A DNA stretch of 64,000 bases from Falsiroseomonas tokyonensis (GTDB lineage Bacteria; Pseudomonadota; Alphaproteobacteria; Acetobacterales; Acetobacteraceae). This document shows positions 7,885 to 18,593 of the stretch, piece after piece (within the stretch, counting starts at the first letter, position 1; each line of letters starts with the position of its first letter). The DNA lies in NCBI RefSeq assembly GCF_019024325.1, contig NZ_JAFNJS010000002.1:310118-374117 (forward strand), read 5' to 3'. Below the pieces are notes generated by a model. It had not been told where the DNA came from. It saw only the letters and a list, made by a program, of their open reading frames with translations, and ran no database searches. The translations under genes and the position numbers were made by a program.

Positions 7885-9236
7885 CAGGCCTCCAAGGGTG
7901 TGAAATCGCGCATCTTGCCGGGGTTGAGCAGGCCGAGCGGATCGGTGCGCTGCTTGAAGCCGAGCTGGTCGCCGGGCACGCGGCGATAGTTGCTGCCTTC
8001 CTCGATGGTCAGGACGTGCGGATTGGCGATGCCGATGTTGTGGGCCTCGAAGGCGGCCATGATCTCGGCCAGACGTTCGGCATTGGTCCAGCGGATGACG
8101 GGCAAGGCGGACATGGTGAGGCGGCCGCCGAAGCGGACGCATTCCGTGTGCATCCAGACCTCGTCGCGGAAGGGGATGCGCACGGCCTCGATCGCTTCCA
8201 GTGTGTTCTCGAAGGGGAAGCGGCACTGCAGATAGGTGACGCCGCGATCCTTCTTCAGCACCTGCAGCGTGGTGTGGTTCCAGCAGTATTCGTAGAAGGG
8301 CGTCGCGTCGCCATCGCGCTCGGCCTCCACGGTGGATTGCTCGGCGACGATGGTGCCGCCGTGTTCCGCCGCCAATTCGCGCAGCGCCAGCAGGGCGGAG
8401 GGCGCCACCATCACCAGGGCCAGCGCATGGCCAGCGGGCACGGCATCGGAAAGGCCGCGGAAGAAGGGGGGAAGCTGGCTGTCGAAGACGCCGCACATCT
8501 TCTTCGGGATGCCGTCCGCGAAACTCAGCTCCAGCGCGAAGCGGCTGGCGGGGACGAAGTCGGGGAAGGCGATGGCCACGTCGCGCCAGTCCTGCGCCGG
8601 CGTCAGGGGCACGCGGATGCGGGTCAGCACGCCGGTGGTGCCATAGGTGCGGTTGACCGGATTGGCCGCCATGCCTTCCAGATCCAAGATGCGCGGCGGA
8701 TCGGTCATGGTGGCCACGCGGGCGCCCAGGAAATTCCCGCGCTCGCGCATCGTGCCGTGGCTGATGCCGCCGACCCCGGCGCCGCCACCGGCCACGAAGC
8801 CGCCGATGGTCGCGGTGCGCTTGGTGGAGGGCCAGAGCTTCAGCTCCCAGCCCCGCTCCCGCGCCCAGAGGTCGAGGTCGATCATCTTCGCCCCGGCCTC
8901 CACCTCCACCACGCCATCGGTCAGCGCGATCGGCGCGGACATCGCCGACATGTCGAGCACGATGCCGCCTTCCAGCGGCACGCATTGCCCGTAATTGCCG
9001 GTGCCGCCGCCGCGCTGCGTGACCGGCACGCGCGCCGCCCGCGCGGCGGTGAGGATGCGCAGAACCTCCGCCTCGTTGCGGGGTTTTGCGAAAAGCTCGG
9101 CGGACTTGCCGTCCAGCAGCGCCTTCAGGATCGGGCTGTACCAGTAGAAATCGCGGCTCTTCTGCCGCAGCAGGGCGCGATCGGTGGAGAGTTCGATCCC
9201 ATCCAAGGCGGCGACCAGGGCTGCGATATCAGCCAT
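7884..9236 (-). CDS. FAD-linked oxidase, GlcD/PCMH type (copy B)
   Basis: A 450-residue paralogue of the following gene. Both share LLRQKSRDFYWYSPILK-like and PVTQRGGGTGNYGQ-like blocks, an IGGFVAGGGAGVGG FAD-binding stretch and a LLNPGKMRDF C-terminus. These are marks of the PCMH-type FAD-linked oxidases that oxidise 2-hydroxyacids and similar compounds. The start MADIAALVAAL at 9236 overlaps the end of the creatininase gene by 8 bases, and its stop shares one base with the next start. Two divergent tandem copies suggest either different substrates or two subunits of one complex (as GlcD-GlcE); both retain the full FAD motif, so two enzymes or a heterodimer remain open. Confidence 0.85.
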   Translation of the reverse strand: MADIAALVAALDGIELSTDRALLRQKSRDFYWYSPILKALLDGKSAELFAKPRNEAEVLRILTAARAARVPVTQRGGGTGNYGQCVPLEGGIVLDMSAMSAPIALTDGVVEVEAGAKMIDLDLWARERGWELKLWPSTKRTATIGGFVAGGGAGVGGISHGTMRERGNFLGARVATMTDPPRILDLEGMAANPVNRTYGTTGVLTRIRVPLTPAQDWRDVAIAFPDFVPASRFALELSFADGIPKKMCGVFDSQLPPFFRGLSDAVPAGHALALVMVAPSALLALRELAAEHGGTIVAEQSTVEAERDGDATPFYEYCWNHTTLQVLKKDRGVTYLQCRFPFENTLEAIEAVRIPFRDEVWMHTECVRFGGRLTMSALPVIRWTNAERLAEIMAAFEAHNIGIANPHVLTIEEGSNYRRVPGDQLGFKQRTDPLGLLNPGKMRDFTPLEA

Positions 9237-10047
9237 GCGGGGAGGGCTCGTTGGCAAGAAAACCCTCGGCATCGAAGGCCGCGACCTGGCCCCAGAGCGT
9301 CGCCATCTTCTCGGCCGCGAAATCCAACAGCTGCTCGCCGATTTCCGTCGTCGCCAGCGAGGCATCGCCCACGGCGCCGGCCGGATTCAAATCCTGCGCC
9401 TGCCAGGCCAGCGGCGCGCCGGCATCGGGCGCCATGTTCGGCGCGATATTGGACACGCCCTGCCAGCGGCTCACGAAATTCACCGCCTTGTCCATCTTCA
9501 CCAGATGAGGGGTCAGCGCGAGCATCACGCTGGTCTCGTCGCGGCCCGCATGGATGCCGTACTTGCCTTCCACCGGGTCCTTCAGCGCCTCCGGCTTGCC
9601 CATCCGCGCCCACATGGCGTTGATCGCCAGGATGCCGTGCTGGATGCGGATGCGGCGGCAGGCGATATCGAGCACCGACACGTTGCCGCCATGGCTGTTG
9701 ACGATCACCAGCCGCTTCACGCCGGCCCGCGCCACGCTGGCGCCGATATCCGTCACCAGCGCCAGCAGCGTCTCTGGCGAGGTGGTGACGGTGCCGGGAA
9801 AACGCAGGTGCTCCACCGAGCAGCCCACGCATTGCGTCGGCAGAACCAGCACCGGCAGATCGGCCGGCGCCACCTTCAGGGTGCGCGCGATGACGCCCTG
9901 GTTGATGGTGGTATCCACCGAGACCGGCAGGTGCGGCCCGTGCTGCTCGATGCTCGCCACCGGCAGCACGGCCACGGTATTGGCCGGCAGGTCGCGAAAC
10001 GCGGGCCAGGGCAGGTCCTGCCAGTAGCGGGTGGGAAGCGGGGCCAT
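9229..10047 (-). CDS. Creatininase family amidohydrolase
   Basis: The 272-residue protein fits the creatininase/creatinine amidohydrolase family, metal-dependent hydrolases of cyclic amides and related compounds. Metal-ligand motifs are visible: SIEQHGPHLPVSVDT (Glu, His, Asp), VNSHGGN and GIHAGRDETS. The start at 10047 (MAPLPTRYW) is preferred because a GAGAAAGG ribosome-binding site lies at a good distance; a start at 10074 overlapping the upstream stop is possible and would add nine residues. Members hydrolyse creatinine, formamide intermediates in riboflavin and F420 synthesis, or mycofactocin precursor; context here (binding protein and oxidases) suggests catabolism of an amide, which is inference. 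Confidence 0.83.
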   Translation of the reverse strand: MAPLPTRYWQDLPWPAFRDLPANTVAVLPVASIEQHGPHLPVSVDTTINQGVIARTLKVAPADLPVLVLPTQCVGCSVEHLRFPGTVTTSPETLLALVTDIGASVARAGVKRLVIVNSHGGNVSVLDIACRRIRIQHGILAINAMWARMGKPEALKDPVEGKYGIHAGRDETSVMLALTPHLVKMDKAVNFVSRWQGVSNIAPNMAPDAGAPLAWQAQDLNPAGAVGDASLATTEIGEQLLDFAAEKMATLWGQVAAFDAEGFLANEPSPHG

Positions 10048-10070
10048 GGCGGGACCTTTCTCGAGGCGCC

Positions 10071-11084
10071 TCATGACTGCCGGAGATCGGCCGCCGGGGG
10101 CAGGTAGGACGGGTCGTAGATATCGGAGGCCGGCAGAGGGCGCGAGATGCCGAAGGCCTCCCGCACCGCGTCGATGTTGCGCTGCAGCCGCGCCATGTCC
10201 ACCTGGCCGAAGCCGTTCTGGCGCACATGCGGCGTGAAGGTCAGACGGTCCAGCGCCATGCGCAGGCGCTCCGTCTCCAGCGCCACATCGGTCAGCGGCT
10301 CGCGCCGGCGGAGATTGGCGATGGTGGCGTCGGGGTCGCGCAGGCTGTCGTATTGCGCGCGCACCAGGCCGCGGATCAGGCCCGTGACGGCCTGCGGATT
10401 GGCCGCCGCCCAGCGCCGCGTGGTGATGAGGGAGGTTGCGAAGAAATTCGCGCCCACATCGCTGAACAGCATGGTGACGATATCCTGCTCCGCCACGCCC
10501 AGGCCGCGCAGCGAGAAGATGCCGGAGGTGATGAAGCCGGTGATGGCATTCACCCGGCCCTGCGCCAGCATCGGCTCGCGCAGCTGCGGCGTCACGCTCT
10601 GCCAGCGGACGCTCGCCGGATCAAAGCCGGCCGCCTTGGCAAATGCCGGGAAGAGCTGCCGGCCGGCATCGGATTCGGGGGCCGCCAGCGTCTTGCCCAC
10701 CAGGTCGGCCGGGGTGCGGATGTTCTCGCGACGCAGGGTCATGACGGCCAGCGCCGTGGCGTCATGCAGGATGAAGGGCGTGAAGAGGTCACTCTCCGGC
10801 CGCTCCAGCTTCATGCGGATGGTGGGCGAGAGGTCGGCGACGCCGACATCATAGGCGCCGGCCGAGATCTTCACCGGCACGTCGCCGGAGCCGAAGCCGC
10901 GATCCATGGTGACGTTCAGCCCGGCCTCGCGGAAATAGCCCTTGTCCAGCGCCAGCACGAAGGCGCCCTGCGGGCCCTGCAGCGCCCAGTCCAGGGTGAA
11001 GCGCACATTGGTCAGGGACTGCGCGTGCACCGCGGGGGCGGCGAGGGCGGAGCCGATCAGGGCGAGGGCGTGGCGGCGGCGCAT
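10071..11084 (-). CDS. ABC transporter substrate-binding protein, NMT1/SsuA type
   Basis: A 337-residue periplasmic binding protein. Residues 1-22 form a signal peptide (MRRRHALALIG then a cleavage region ending AVHAQ). The body starts VRFTLDWALQGPQGAFVLAL and continues DKGYFREAGLNV, typical of the NMT1/THI5-like and sulfonate/nitrate families that bind pyrimidines, taurine or aromatic sulfonates. The ATG at 11084 has AGGA eight bases upstream and is preferred over 11093. No permease or ATPase is next to it, so it must share transporter partners elsewhere. It is the first gene of the operon with creatininase and two FAD oxidases, and its stop is two codons from the next coding region. Confidence 0.85.
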   Translation of the reverse strand: MRRRHALALIGSALAAPAVHAQSLTNVRFTLDWALQGPQGAFVLALDKGYFREAGLNVTMDRGFGSGDVPVKISAGAYDVGVADLSPTIRMKLERPESDLFTPFILHDATALAVMTLRRENIRTPADLVGKTLAAPESDAGRQLFPAFAKAAGFDPASVRWQSVTPQLREPMLAQGRVNAITGFITSGIFSLRGLGVAEQDIVTMLFSDVGANFFATSLITTRRWAAANPQAVTGLIRGLVRAQYDSLRDPDATIANLRRREPLTDVALETERLRMALDRLTFTPHVRQNGFGQVDMARLQRNIDAVREAFGISRPLPASDIYDPSYLPPAADLRQS

Positions 11085-11311
11085 GGTGATCATCCTGGCG
11101 ATGAAGATTGCCGCGCTGTTAGCAAGCCCGGTACGGCGGATGGAAGCCCGTTCTGCCCGAAACCTTGGCGTCGAAGCCCGGGGTCTGCTGCTTTCATGGG
11201 CGATCTGGCGAGGGACTGGGCGGATTACCGCAGCCAACCGGCGCGTGGCGCTTGCAAGGGCAGGCGCGCATTTGCACGCTGAAGTCCTGACGCCTTGCGA
11301 GGACCCACCGG

Positions 11312-12325
11312 ATGCGCCCCACCGAAACCCCGCTGCTGCGCCGCTTCTGGTACCCCGTCATGCCGGTCGGCCACCTGGCCGAAGGCCCGAAGCCCTTCCG
11401 CCTGCTCGGCCAGGACCTGGTGATCTGGCTGGATGGGGAGGGCAAGGCCGCGGCCATGGATGACCGCTGCTGCCATCGCACGGCCAAGCTTTCGAAGGGC
11501 TTCTATACCTCCGGTCGCCTCGCCTGCGGCTATCACGGCTGGGAATTCTCGGCCGATGGCCGCGTCATGCGCGTGCCGCAGCGCCCGGTGGACCGGCAGG
11601 GCGCCACCAATATGCGCGTGCCCTCCTACCAGGCCGAAATCCGCTACGGCCATGTCTGGGTGGCGCTGGAGAACCCGCTGTATCCGCTGCCGGATTTCGA
11701 GGAGGAGGGCCTCGGCTTCCGGCGCATCGACGAATTCTATGAGGTCTGGAGCTGCGCCGGCCTCCGCCTGATGGAGAACAGCTTTGATAATGCCCACTTC
11801 GCCTTCGTCCACCGGACGAGCTTCGGCGACCAGGGCCACCCTGAACCCGCTAAGCTGGAGATCGAGGAGCACGAGGACGGCTTCATGATGATCACCGAGG
11901 TTCCAGTGCGGAATCCCGAGATCCAGAAGAAGGTCCTGAACATGGAAAGCGACACCACCGTCCGCCACATGCGCGGCCGCTGGTACGCGCCCTTCCTGAG
12001 AAAACTGCGCATCCAGTATCCGAATGGCCTCAGCCATTCCATCGTCACCTGCGCCACGCCGATCGACGATGCCTCCTCCATGGTCGTGCAATTCGTCTTC
12101 CGCAACGACACGGAGCAACAGGCCAAGGCCGCCGATGTCATCGCCTTCGACCGCATCGTGACGGATGAGGACCGCGACATCCTGGAAAGCACCGACCCGG
12201 ACGTGCCGCTGGACCAGATAGGCATCGAGATGAACATGCCCAGCGACCGCCCGGGCGTGCTGATGCGGCGGATGCTAGCGCGCATGATCGCGGCGCATCA
12301 GCCGGCGCTCGAGGCGGCTGAATAG
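11312..12325 (+). CDS. Rieske-type aromatic ring-hydroxylating oxygenase, alpha-subunit like
   Basis: A 337-residue Rieske non-heme iron oxygenase. The [2Fe-2S] ligands are Cys53-x-His55 (RCCHR) and Cys72-x-x-His75 (CGYHGWEF). The catalytic iron site is in ENSFDNAHFAFVH with Asp159, His162 and His167. Length and architecture fit the single-component terminal oxygenases (phthalate/vanillate demethylase type) that need a separate reductase; none is adjacent. It diverges from the creatininase/FAD oxidase operon across 227 bases, hinting at a common pathway (inference). The last codon and stop fall at the edge of a large palindromic element. The substrate is unknown. Confidence 0.88.
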   Translation: MRPTETPLLRRFWYPVMPVGHLAEGPKPFRLLGQDLVIWLDGEGKAAAMDDRCCHRTAKLSKGFYTSGRLACGYHGWEFSADGRVMRVPQRPVDRQGATNMRVPSYQAEIRYGHVWVALENPLYPLPDFEEEGLGFRRIDEFYEVWSCAGLRLMENSFDNAHFAFVHRTSFGDQGHPEPAKLEIEEHEDGFMMITEVPVRNPEIQKKVLNMESDTTVRHMRGRWYAPFLRKLRIQYPNGLSHSIVTCATPIDDASSMVVQFVFRNDTEQQAKAADVIAFDRIVTDEDRDILESTDPDVPLDQIGIEMNMPSDRPGVLMRRMLARMIAAHQPALEAAE

Positions 12326-12487
12326 GGCCTGCGGACAGTTGGGGCCGGGATGCGGCCGGCGAGGGATTTTTCGTGCTGGGCAGGAAGACAGCGGAGCCGA
12401 TGGCACTCCATCGGCGAGCATGGCTGACGCACCCAGCGCGGAAAAGCACCGCTGGACGCGCCCGCAGCCCAACTGTCCGCAGGCCCT
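12324..12487. repeat. 164-bp palindromic element with nested central hairpin
   Basis: Two perfect 20-base inverted arms, 12324-12343 and 12468-12487, enclose a smaller perfect hairpin (8-bp arms 12396-12403 and 12408-12415, loop CACT). Both pairs have the same centre at 12405.5, so this is one large imperfect palindrome; intervening parts such as gctggg/cccagc also pair roughly. The left arm begins inside the TAG stop of the Rieske gene. No target-site duplication or T-run is seen. It may be a mobile MITE-like element or a strong transcript-end structure. Confidence 0.75.
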
Positions 12488-12543
12488 CACGCATTGACCT
12501 GCGGCCGCCCGTCCCCGATGGACGGGCCGACCGGAGGACAAGC

Positions 12544-13470
12544 ATGCCGAAGCCCGATATCCTGCTGCTGAGCGAGATGATCCAGCCCGCCGCCGTGGCG
12601 GCGTTGCAGGCGCTGTTCACCGTCCATGACGGCCGCAGCCCCGAGGGGCTGGAGGCGGCTCTGGCCGGGCAGGGCGGCGTCATCCAGGGCCTCGCCATTT
12701 CCGGCCGCAACACCGTGGACCGCGCCCTGCTGGACCGCCTGCCGGCACTCCGCATCGTCGCCTGCTTCAGCGCCGGCATCGACAAGGTGGATACCGCCGC
12801 GCTGGCCGCACGCGGCATTCCCCTGACGAACACCTCCGCCGTGCTGGCGGAGGAGGTGGCGGATCTCGCCATGGCGCTGCTGGTGATGGCGCGGCGCCGG
12901 CTGCTGGCGGCGGATGCCTATGTGCGCAGCGGCGACTGGGCGGCGCTTGGCGACTTCCCCTTCGGCCATTCCATCCAGGGCTGCCGCATGGGGCTGCTCG
13001 GCTTCGGCCATATCGGCAGCGCCATCGCGCGCCGCGCCCAGGCCGCGGGGCTCAGCCTGCGCTACTGCACCCGCAGCCCGCGCCCGGGCCTCGACCTGCC
13101 CTTCCACCCCACGCCCCTGTCCCTGGCGCAGGACAGCGACATCCTGATGGTCGCCACCACCGGAGGCGCCGCGAACCGCGACCTGGTGGACGCCCCCACC
13201 ATCCGCGCCCTCGGCCCTGGGGGCACGTTGATCAACATCTCCCGCGGCGAGGTGGTGGAGGAGGCGGCGCTGCTGGCGGCGCTGGAGGATGGCGGGCTGG
13301 GCTCGGCCGGCCTCGACGTGTTTCGGAACGAGCCGCGCATCGACCCGCGCTTCACCGCCCTGCCGAACGTGGTCCTGGCCCCCCACATCGCCAGCGCCAC
13401 TGTGGAAACCCGCGCCGCCATGGGCGCGCATGTGGTGCAATCCCTGCGGCGCGCCCTGCTGCCGGACTGA
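12544..13470 (+). CDS. D-isomer-specific 2-hydroxyacid dehydrogenase
   Basis: The 308-residue enzyme belongs to the NAD(P)-dependent D-2-hydroxyacid dehydrogenases, which interconvert 2-keto and 2-hydroxy acids. The Rossmann motif is GLLGFGHIGSAIARR (about 150-164). Catalytic residues are Arg in INISRGEVV, Glu in DVFRNEPRID and His in LAPHIASAT. Its slightly short length and spacing are closest to glyoxylate/hydroxypyruvate reductases. The ATG at 12544 has GGAGG a few bases upstream; the open frame extends further left only through the palindromic element. It follows the Rieske gene but is separated by 218 bases of structured DNA, so joint transcription is uncertain. Confidence 0.85.
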   Translation: MPKPDILLLSEMIQPAAVAALQALFTVHDGRSPEGLEAALAGQGGVIQGLAISGRNTVDRALLDRLPALRIVACFSAGIDKVDTAALAARGIPLTNTSAVLAEEVADLAMALLVMARRRLLAADAYVRSGDWAALGDFPFGHSIQGCRMGLLGFGHIGSAIARRAQAAGLSLRYCTRSPRPGLDLPFHPTPLSLAQDSDILMVATTGGAANRDLVDAPTIRALGPGGTLINISRGEVVEEAALLAALEDGGLGSAGLDVFRNEPRIDPRFTALPNVVLAPHIASATVETRAAMGAHVVQSLRRALLPD

Positions 13471-13530
13471 CCCCGAAACCCGGCTGTTCCTGCCGCGTTC
13501 CTGGCGCTGAACCGGGAGCGCCACGACAGC

Positions 13531-14733
13531 ATGAACCAGATTTCCATGGGGCGCCCCGCGGCCGCGCGGCACCTCCTCGACCGCTATCTCTCCGTCCGTG
13601 CGCGGACCGAAGCGCTGGCCGCGCCCCTCTCGGCCGAGGACCAGGTCGTGCAATCCATGCCGGATTGCAGCCCGACCAAATGGCATCGCGCCCATACCAC
13701 CTGGTTCTTCGAGACCTTTCTCCTGCTGCCGCACCTGCCCGGCGCGCAACGGGTCAACGAGGATTACGCGACGCTGTTCAACAGCTACTATGTCGCCGCC
13801 GGCCCGCGGCATGCCAGGCCACAGCGCGGCATGATCACGCGCCCGAATGGCGCCGCCATCGCCGAATATCGCCGGCAGGTCGATGCCGCCATGGCGCGGC
13901 TGCTCTGCGCCGCGACGCCCGAGATCGCCTCTCTGGTGGAGCTCGGCCTGCAGCATGAGGAGCAGCACCAGGAGCTGCTGCTGACGGATGCGCTGCATGC
14001 GCTGTCCCTGAACCCGCTGCGCCCGGCCTATGATTCTGGCTGGCAGGACCCCGCGCCGGATGCGGCGATGGCTAGCATGCTGGAAGGGCCGGAGGGTCTG
14101 GTCGAGATCGGCCATGACGGCATCGGCTATTCTTTCGACAACGAGACGCCGCGCCACCGCCACTATCTGGCGCCCTTCCGCATCGCCAACCGCCTGGTGA
14201 CCAATGGCGAATGGCAGGCCTTCATCGCGGATGGCGGCTACCGCAGCCCGCTTCTGTGGATGAGCGACGGCTGGGCCGCCTGCCAGGCGCAGGACTGGCA
14301 GGCGCCGCTCTACTGGGAGGAGCGGGACGGGGCATGGCGACAGTTCGGCCTTGGCGGGCTGCGGCCGATCGATCCCGCCGCGCCGGTCCGCCACATTTCC
14401 TGGTACGAGGCCGATGCCTTCGCCCGCTGGGTTGGCCGCCGCCTGCCCACCGAGCAGGAATGGGAAGCCGCCGCCACCCGCCCGGGCTTCGCCGAGGCCG
14501 AGGGCATCGCCTGGCAATGGACCGGCAGCGCCTATCGCCCCTATCCCGGCTTCCGCCCCTGGGAAGGCGCCGTCGGCGAATACAATGGCAAGTTCATGGT
14601 GAACCAGATGGTGCTGCGCGGCGGCTCGTTGGCCACCGCACCAGGCCATTCCCGCGCCAGCTACCGCAACTTCTTCCCGCCCGACGCGCGCTGGCAATTC
14701 ACCGGCCTGCGCCTGGCGGAGGATGCGGCATGA
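13531..14733 (+). CDS. egtB: Ergothioneine synthase EgtB
   Basis: A 400-residue iron-dependent sulfoxide synthase that joins hercynine with a thiol donor (gamma-glutamylcysteine or cysteine) in ergothioneine synthesis. The N-terminal DinB-like domain carries the iron-binding His: KWHRAHTTWFFE (His52, His55) and LQHEEQHQELL (His142, His146). The C-terminal FGE-sulfatase domain (about 175-400) shows VTNGEWQAFI, WYEADAFARWVGRRLPTEQEWE and LRGGSLAT. Length is right for the compact bacterial EgtB. Its stop overlaps the egtD start (ATGA). No egtA, egtC or egtE is adjacent, so the C-S lyase must lie elsewhere. Confidence 0.93.
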   Translation: MNQISMGRPAAARHLLDRYLSVRARTEALAAPLSAEDQVVQSMPDCSPTKWHRAHTTWFFETFLLLPHLPGAQRVNEDYATLFNSYYVAAGPRHARPQRGMITRPNGAAIAEYRRQVDAAMARLLCAATPEIASLVELGLQHEEQHQELLLTDALHALSLNPLRPAYDSGWQDPAPDAAMASMLEGPEGLVEIGHDGIGYSFDNETPRHRHYLAPFRIANRLVTNGEWQAFIADGGYRSPLLWMSDGWAACQAQDWQAPLYWEERDGAWRQFGLGGLRPIDPAAPVRHISWYEADAFARWVGRRLPTEQEWEAAATRPGFAEAEGIAWQWTGSAYRPYPGFRPWEGAVGEYNGKFMVNQMVLRGGSLATAPGHSRASYRNFFPPDARWQFTGLRLAEDAA

Positions 14734-15671
14734 GCGCCGCGGTCGAGCTGCAGCCGGCCCTGGTGGCCGATGCGATCGCGGGCCTGTCCGCCACGCGCAA
14801 GACTCTGCCGTGCAAATGGCTCTATGACGCCGAGGGCACGCGGCTGTTCGAAGCGATCACCCGCCTGCCGGAATACTACCCGACGCGGACCGAGGTGCAG
14901 ATCCTGGACCAGCGCGGCCGGGACATCGCCCAGGCGGTAGGACGTGGCGCGGCCGTGGTGGAATTCGGCCCCGGCGACGGCGCCAAGGCGGTGCAGCTGC
15001 TGGGCGCGCTCCAGGCGCCGGCGGCCTATCTGCCCGTGGACATCGCCCCCGAATGGCTGGAGGACGTGGCAGAGCGCGTGACCGGGGCTTTCCCGCACCT
15101 GCCCGTGCGCCCGGTAGTGGCGGATTTCACCCGGCCCTTCGACCTGCCCGCCCATGCCGGCGGCAGCGCCGCGCGGCTCGGCTTCTTCTCCGGCTCCACC
15201 ATCGGCAATTTCGAGCCGGAGGAGGCGGTGGCCTTCCTCGCCCGCGCCCGGGCTACCCTGGGGCCAGGGTCGCGGATGCTGCTGGGCGCCGACCTGGTGA
15301 AGGAGGTGGCGATCCTGGAAGCCGCCTATGACGACAGCGCCCGCGTCACCGCCGCCTTCAACCTGAACCTGCTCGCCCGGCTGAACCGGGAGGCGGGCGC
15401 CGATTTCGAACTGGACGGCTTCGCCCATGCGGCGCGCTGGAATCCGGGGCGGGAGCGCATAGAGATGCACCTGGTCGCCCGCCGCCCCCAGCGGGTGCGG
15501 CTGGGCGGCCGGGTCTTCGCCTTCGCCGCCGGCGAAAGCATCCACACCGAGAGCAGCCACAAATACCGCCCCGACCGGCTGCGCCAATTGGCCGAGGCGG
15601 CCGGCTGGCGCCAGGCGCGGATCTGGACGGATCCGGAGGAGATGTTCTCCGTCTGGCTGCTGGAGGCCTGA
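14730..15671 (+). CDS. egtD: L-histidine N-alpha-methyltransferase EgtD
   Basis: The 313-residue product is the SAM-dependent methyltransferase that trimethylates histidine to hercynine, the first step of ergothioneine synthesis. Diagnostic blocks are KWLYDAEGTRLFEAIT, LPEYYPTRTE, the SAM loop VVEFGPGDGAKAVQLL (about 71-86), FFSGSTIGNFEPEEA and the C-terminal ESIHTESSHKY. The start is the ATG in the ATGA overlap with egtB; the longer open frame is a shadow through egtB. Together with egtB it forms a two-gene ergothioneine operon giving an antioxidant thiol. A small GTCGCC/GGCGAC stem follows at 15698-15714. Confidence 0.94.
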   Translation: MSAAVELQPALVADAIAGLSATRKTLPCKWLYDAEGTRLFEAITRLPEYYPTRTEVQILDQRGRDIAQAVGRGAAVVEFGPGDGAKAVQLLGALQAPAAYLPVDIAPEWLEDVAERVTGAFPHLPVRPVVADFTRPFDLPAHAGGSAARLGFFSGSTIGNFEPEEAVAFLARARATLGPGSRMLLGADLVKEVAILEAAYDDSARVTAAFNLNLLARLNREAGADFELDGFAHAARWNPGRERIEMHLVARRPQRVRLGGRVFAFAAGESIHTESSHKYRPDRLRQLAEAAGWRQARIWTDPEEMFSVWLLEA

Positions 15672-15735
15672 GGCCCCCGGCGGAACCTGCGGCCGGGGTC
15701 GCCGTTCTGGCGACGTCAGCCGGAGGGAGGAGACG

Positions 15736-16161
15736 ATGCCGGAGAACCGGACACGCAGCGTGCTCGTCGTCGAGGACGAGGATCTCGTCGCCATGGCGAC
15801 CGGGGAGGCGCTGGAAGGCCACGGCTTCCATGTCTGCGGCACCGCCGCGACCGAGGCCGCCGCGCTGCGCCTGGCCGCCGAATGCGATCCGGACTTCGCC
15901 GTGGTGGACCTGCAACTGGCTGGCGGCGGCAGCGGATTGAGGGTGGGGCGGGCGCTGGCGGCGGAAGGGGTGCAGGTGCTCTACGCCACCGGCCATGGCC
16001 CCGCCTGGCGGCAGGAGATGGAAGACACCGGCGCCCGCGGCTGCATCGCCAAGCCCTATGATCCGGGCGATGTGCCGCGCGCGCTGGAGGCGCTGGACCG
16101 CTTGCAGCTCGGCGCCGCGCCGCGGCGCCTGCCGCCGGAGATGCACCTCTTCGTCGATTGA
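15736..16161 (+). CDS. Single-domain response regulator receiver protein
   Basis: A 141-residue CheY-like receiver with no output domain. VLVVEDEDLVAMA gives the acidic pair (Glu13, Asp14), Asp58 in VVDLQLAG is the phospho-acceptor, Thr85 in LYATGHG is the switch residue and Lys106 in IAKPYDPG is the conserved lysine. The wording matches receivers found beside or fused to HWE-family histidine kinases in alphaproteobacteria. No kinase gene is nearby, so its partner is unknown. A GGAGGGAGGAG ribosome-binding site precedes the ATG. It converges with glgX after 24 bases. Confidence 0.88.
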   Translation: MPENRTRSVLVVEDEDLVAMATGEALEGHGFHVCGTAATEAAALRLAAECDPDFAVVDLQLAGGGSGLRVGRALAAEGVQVLYATGHGPAWRQEMEDTGARGCIAKPYDPGDVPRALEALDRLQLGAAPRRLPPEMHLFVD

Positions 16162-16185
16162 GGGGCACCCCCGCCGGCGGCCCGG

Positions 16186-18447
<2,262 letters not shown>

Positions 18448-18593
18448 CCCCAAGCCCCCATCCGTCCCATCCCGGCCCGAGACGGAACCGGCGGCTGCAC
18501 AACATTCCAGGCCGCGCCGCGTTCCCGCGGCGCAGCAGAGGAATTTTTCGCCTGCGGATGGAACGAAGCGACCGCCTGCCGGTTTCCGGGGGC
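18448..18593. promoter_or_regulatory. Divergent control region glgX / treZ
   Basis: The 146 bases separate the divergent glgX and treZ starts and must hold promoters for both. A perfect 8-bp stem with TTCC loop lies at 18514-18533, followed by the only AT-rich patch (18539-18549, gaggaattttt). No clear -35/-10 pair could be fixed by eye. Confidence 0.45.

Noticed and set aside
12324-12487. Insertion sequence with a transposase
   Set aside because: Element is only 164 bases and no transposase or target duplication is seen.
12487-14697. Minus-strand frame of 736 codons opposite the dehydrogenase and egtB
   Set aside because: No recognisable motifs; both overlapped genes have clear catalytic motifs.
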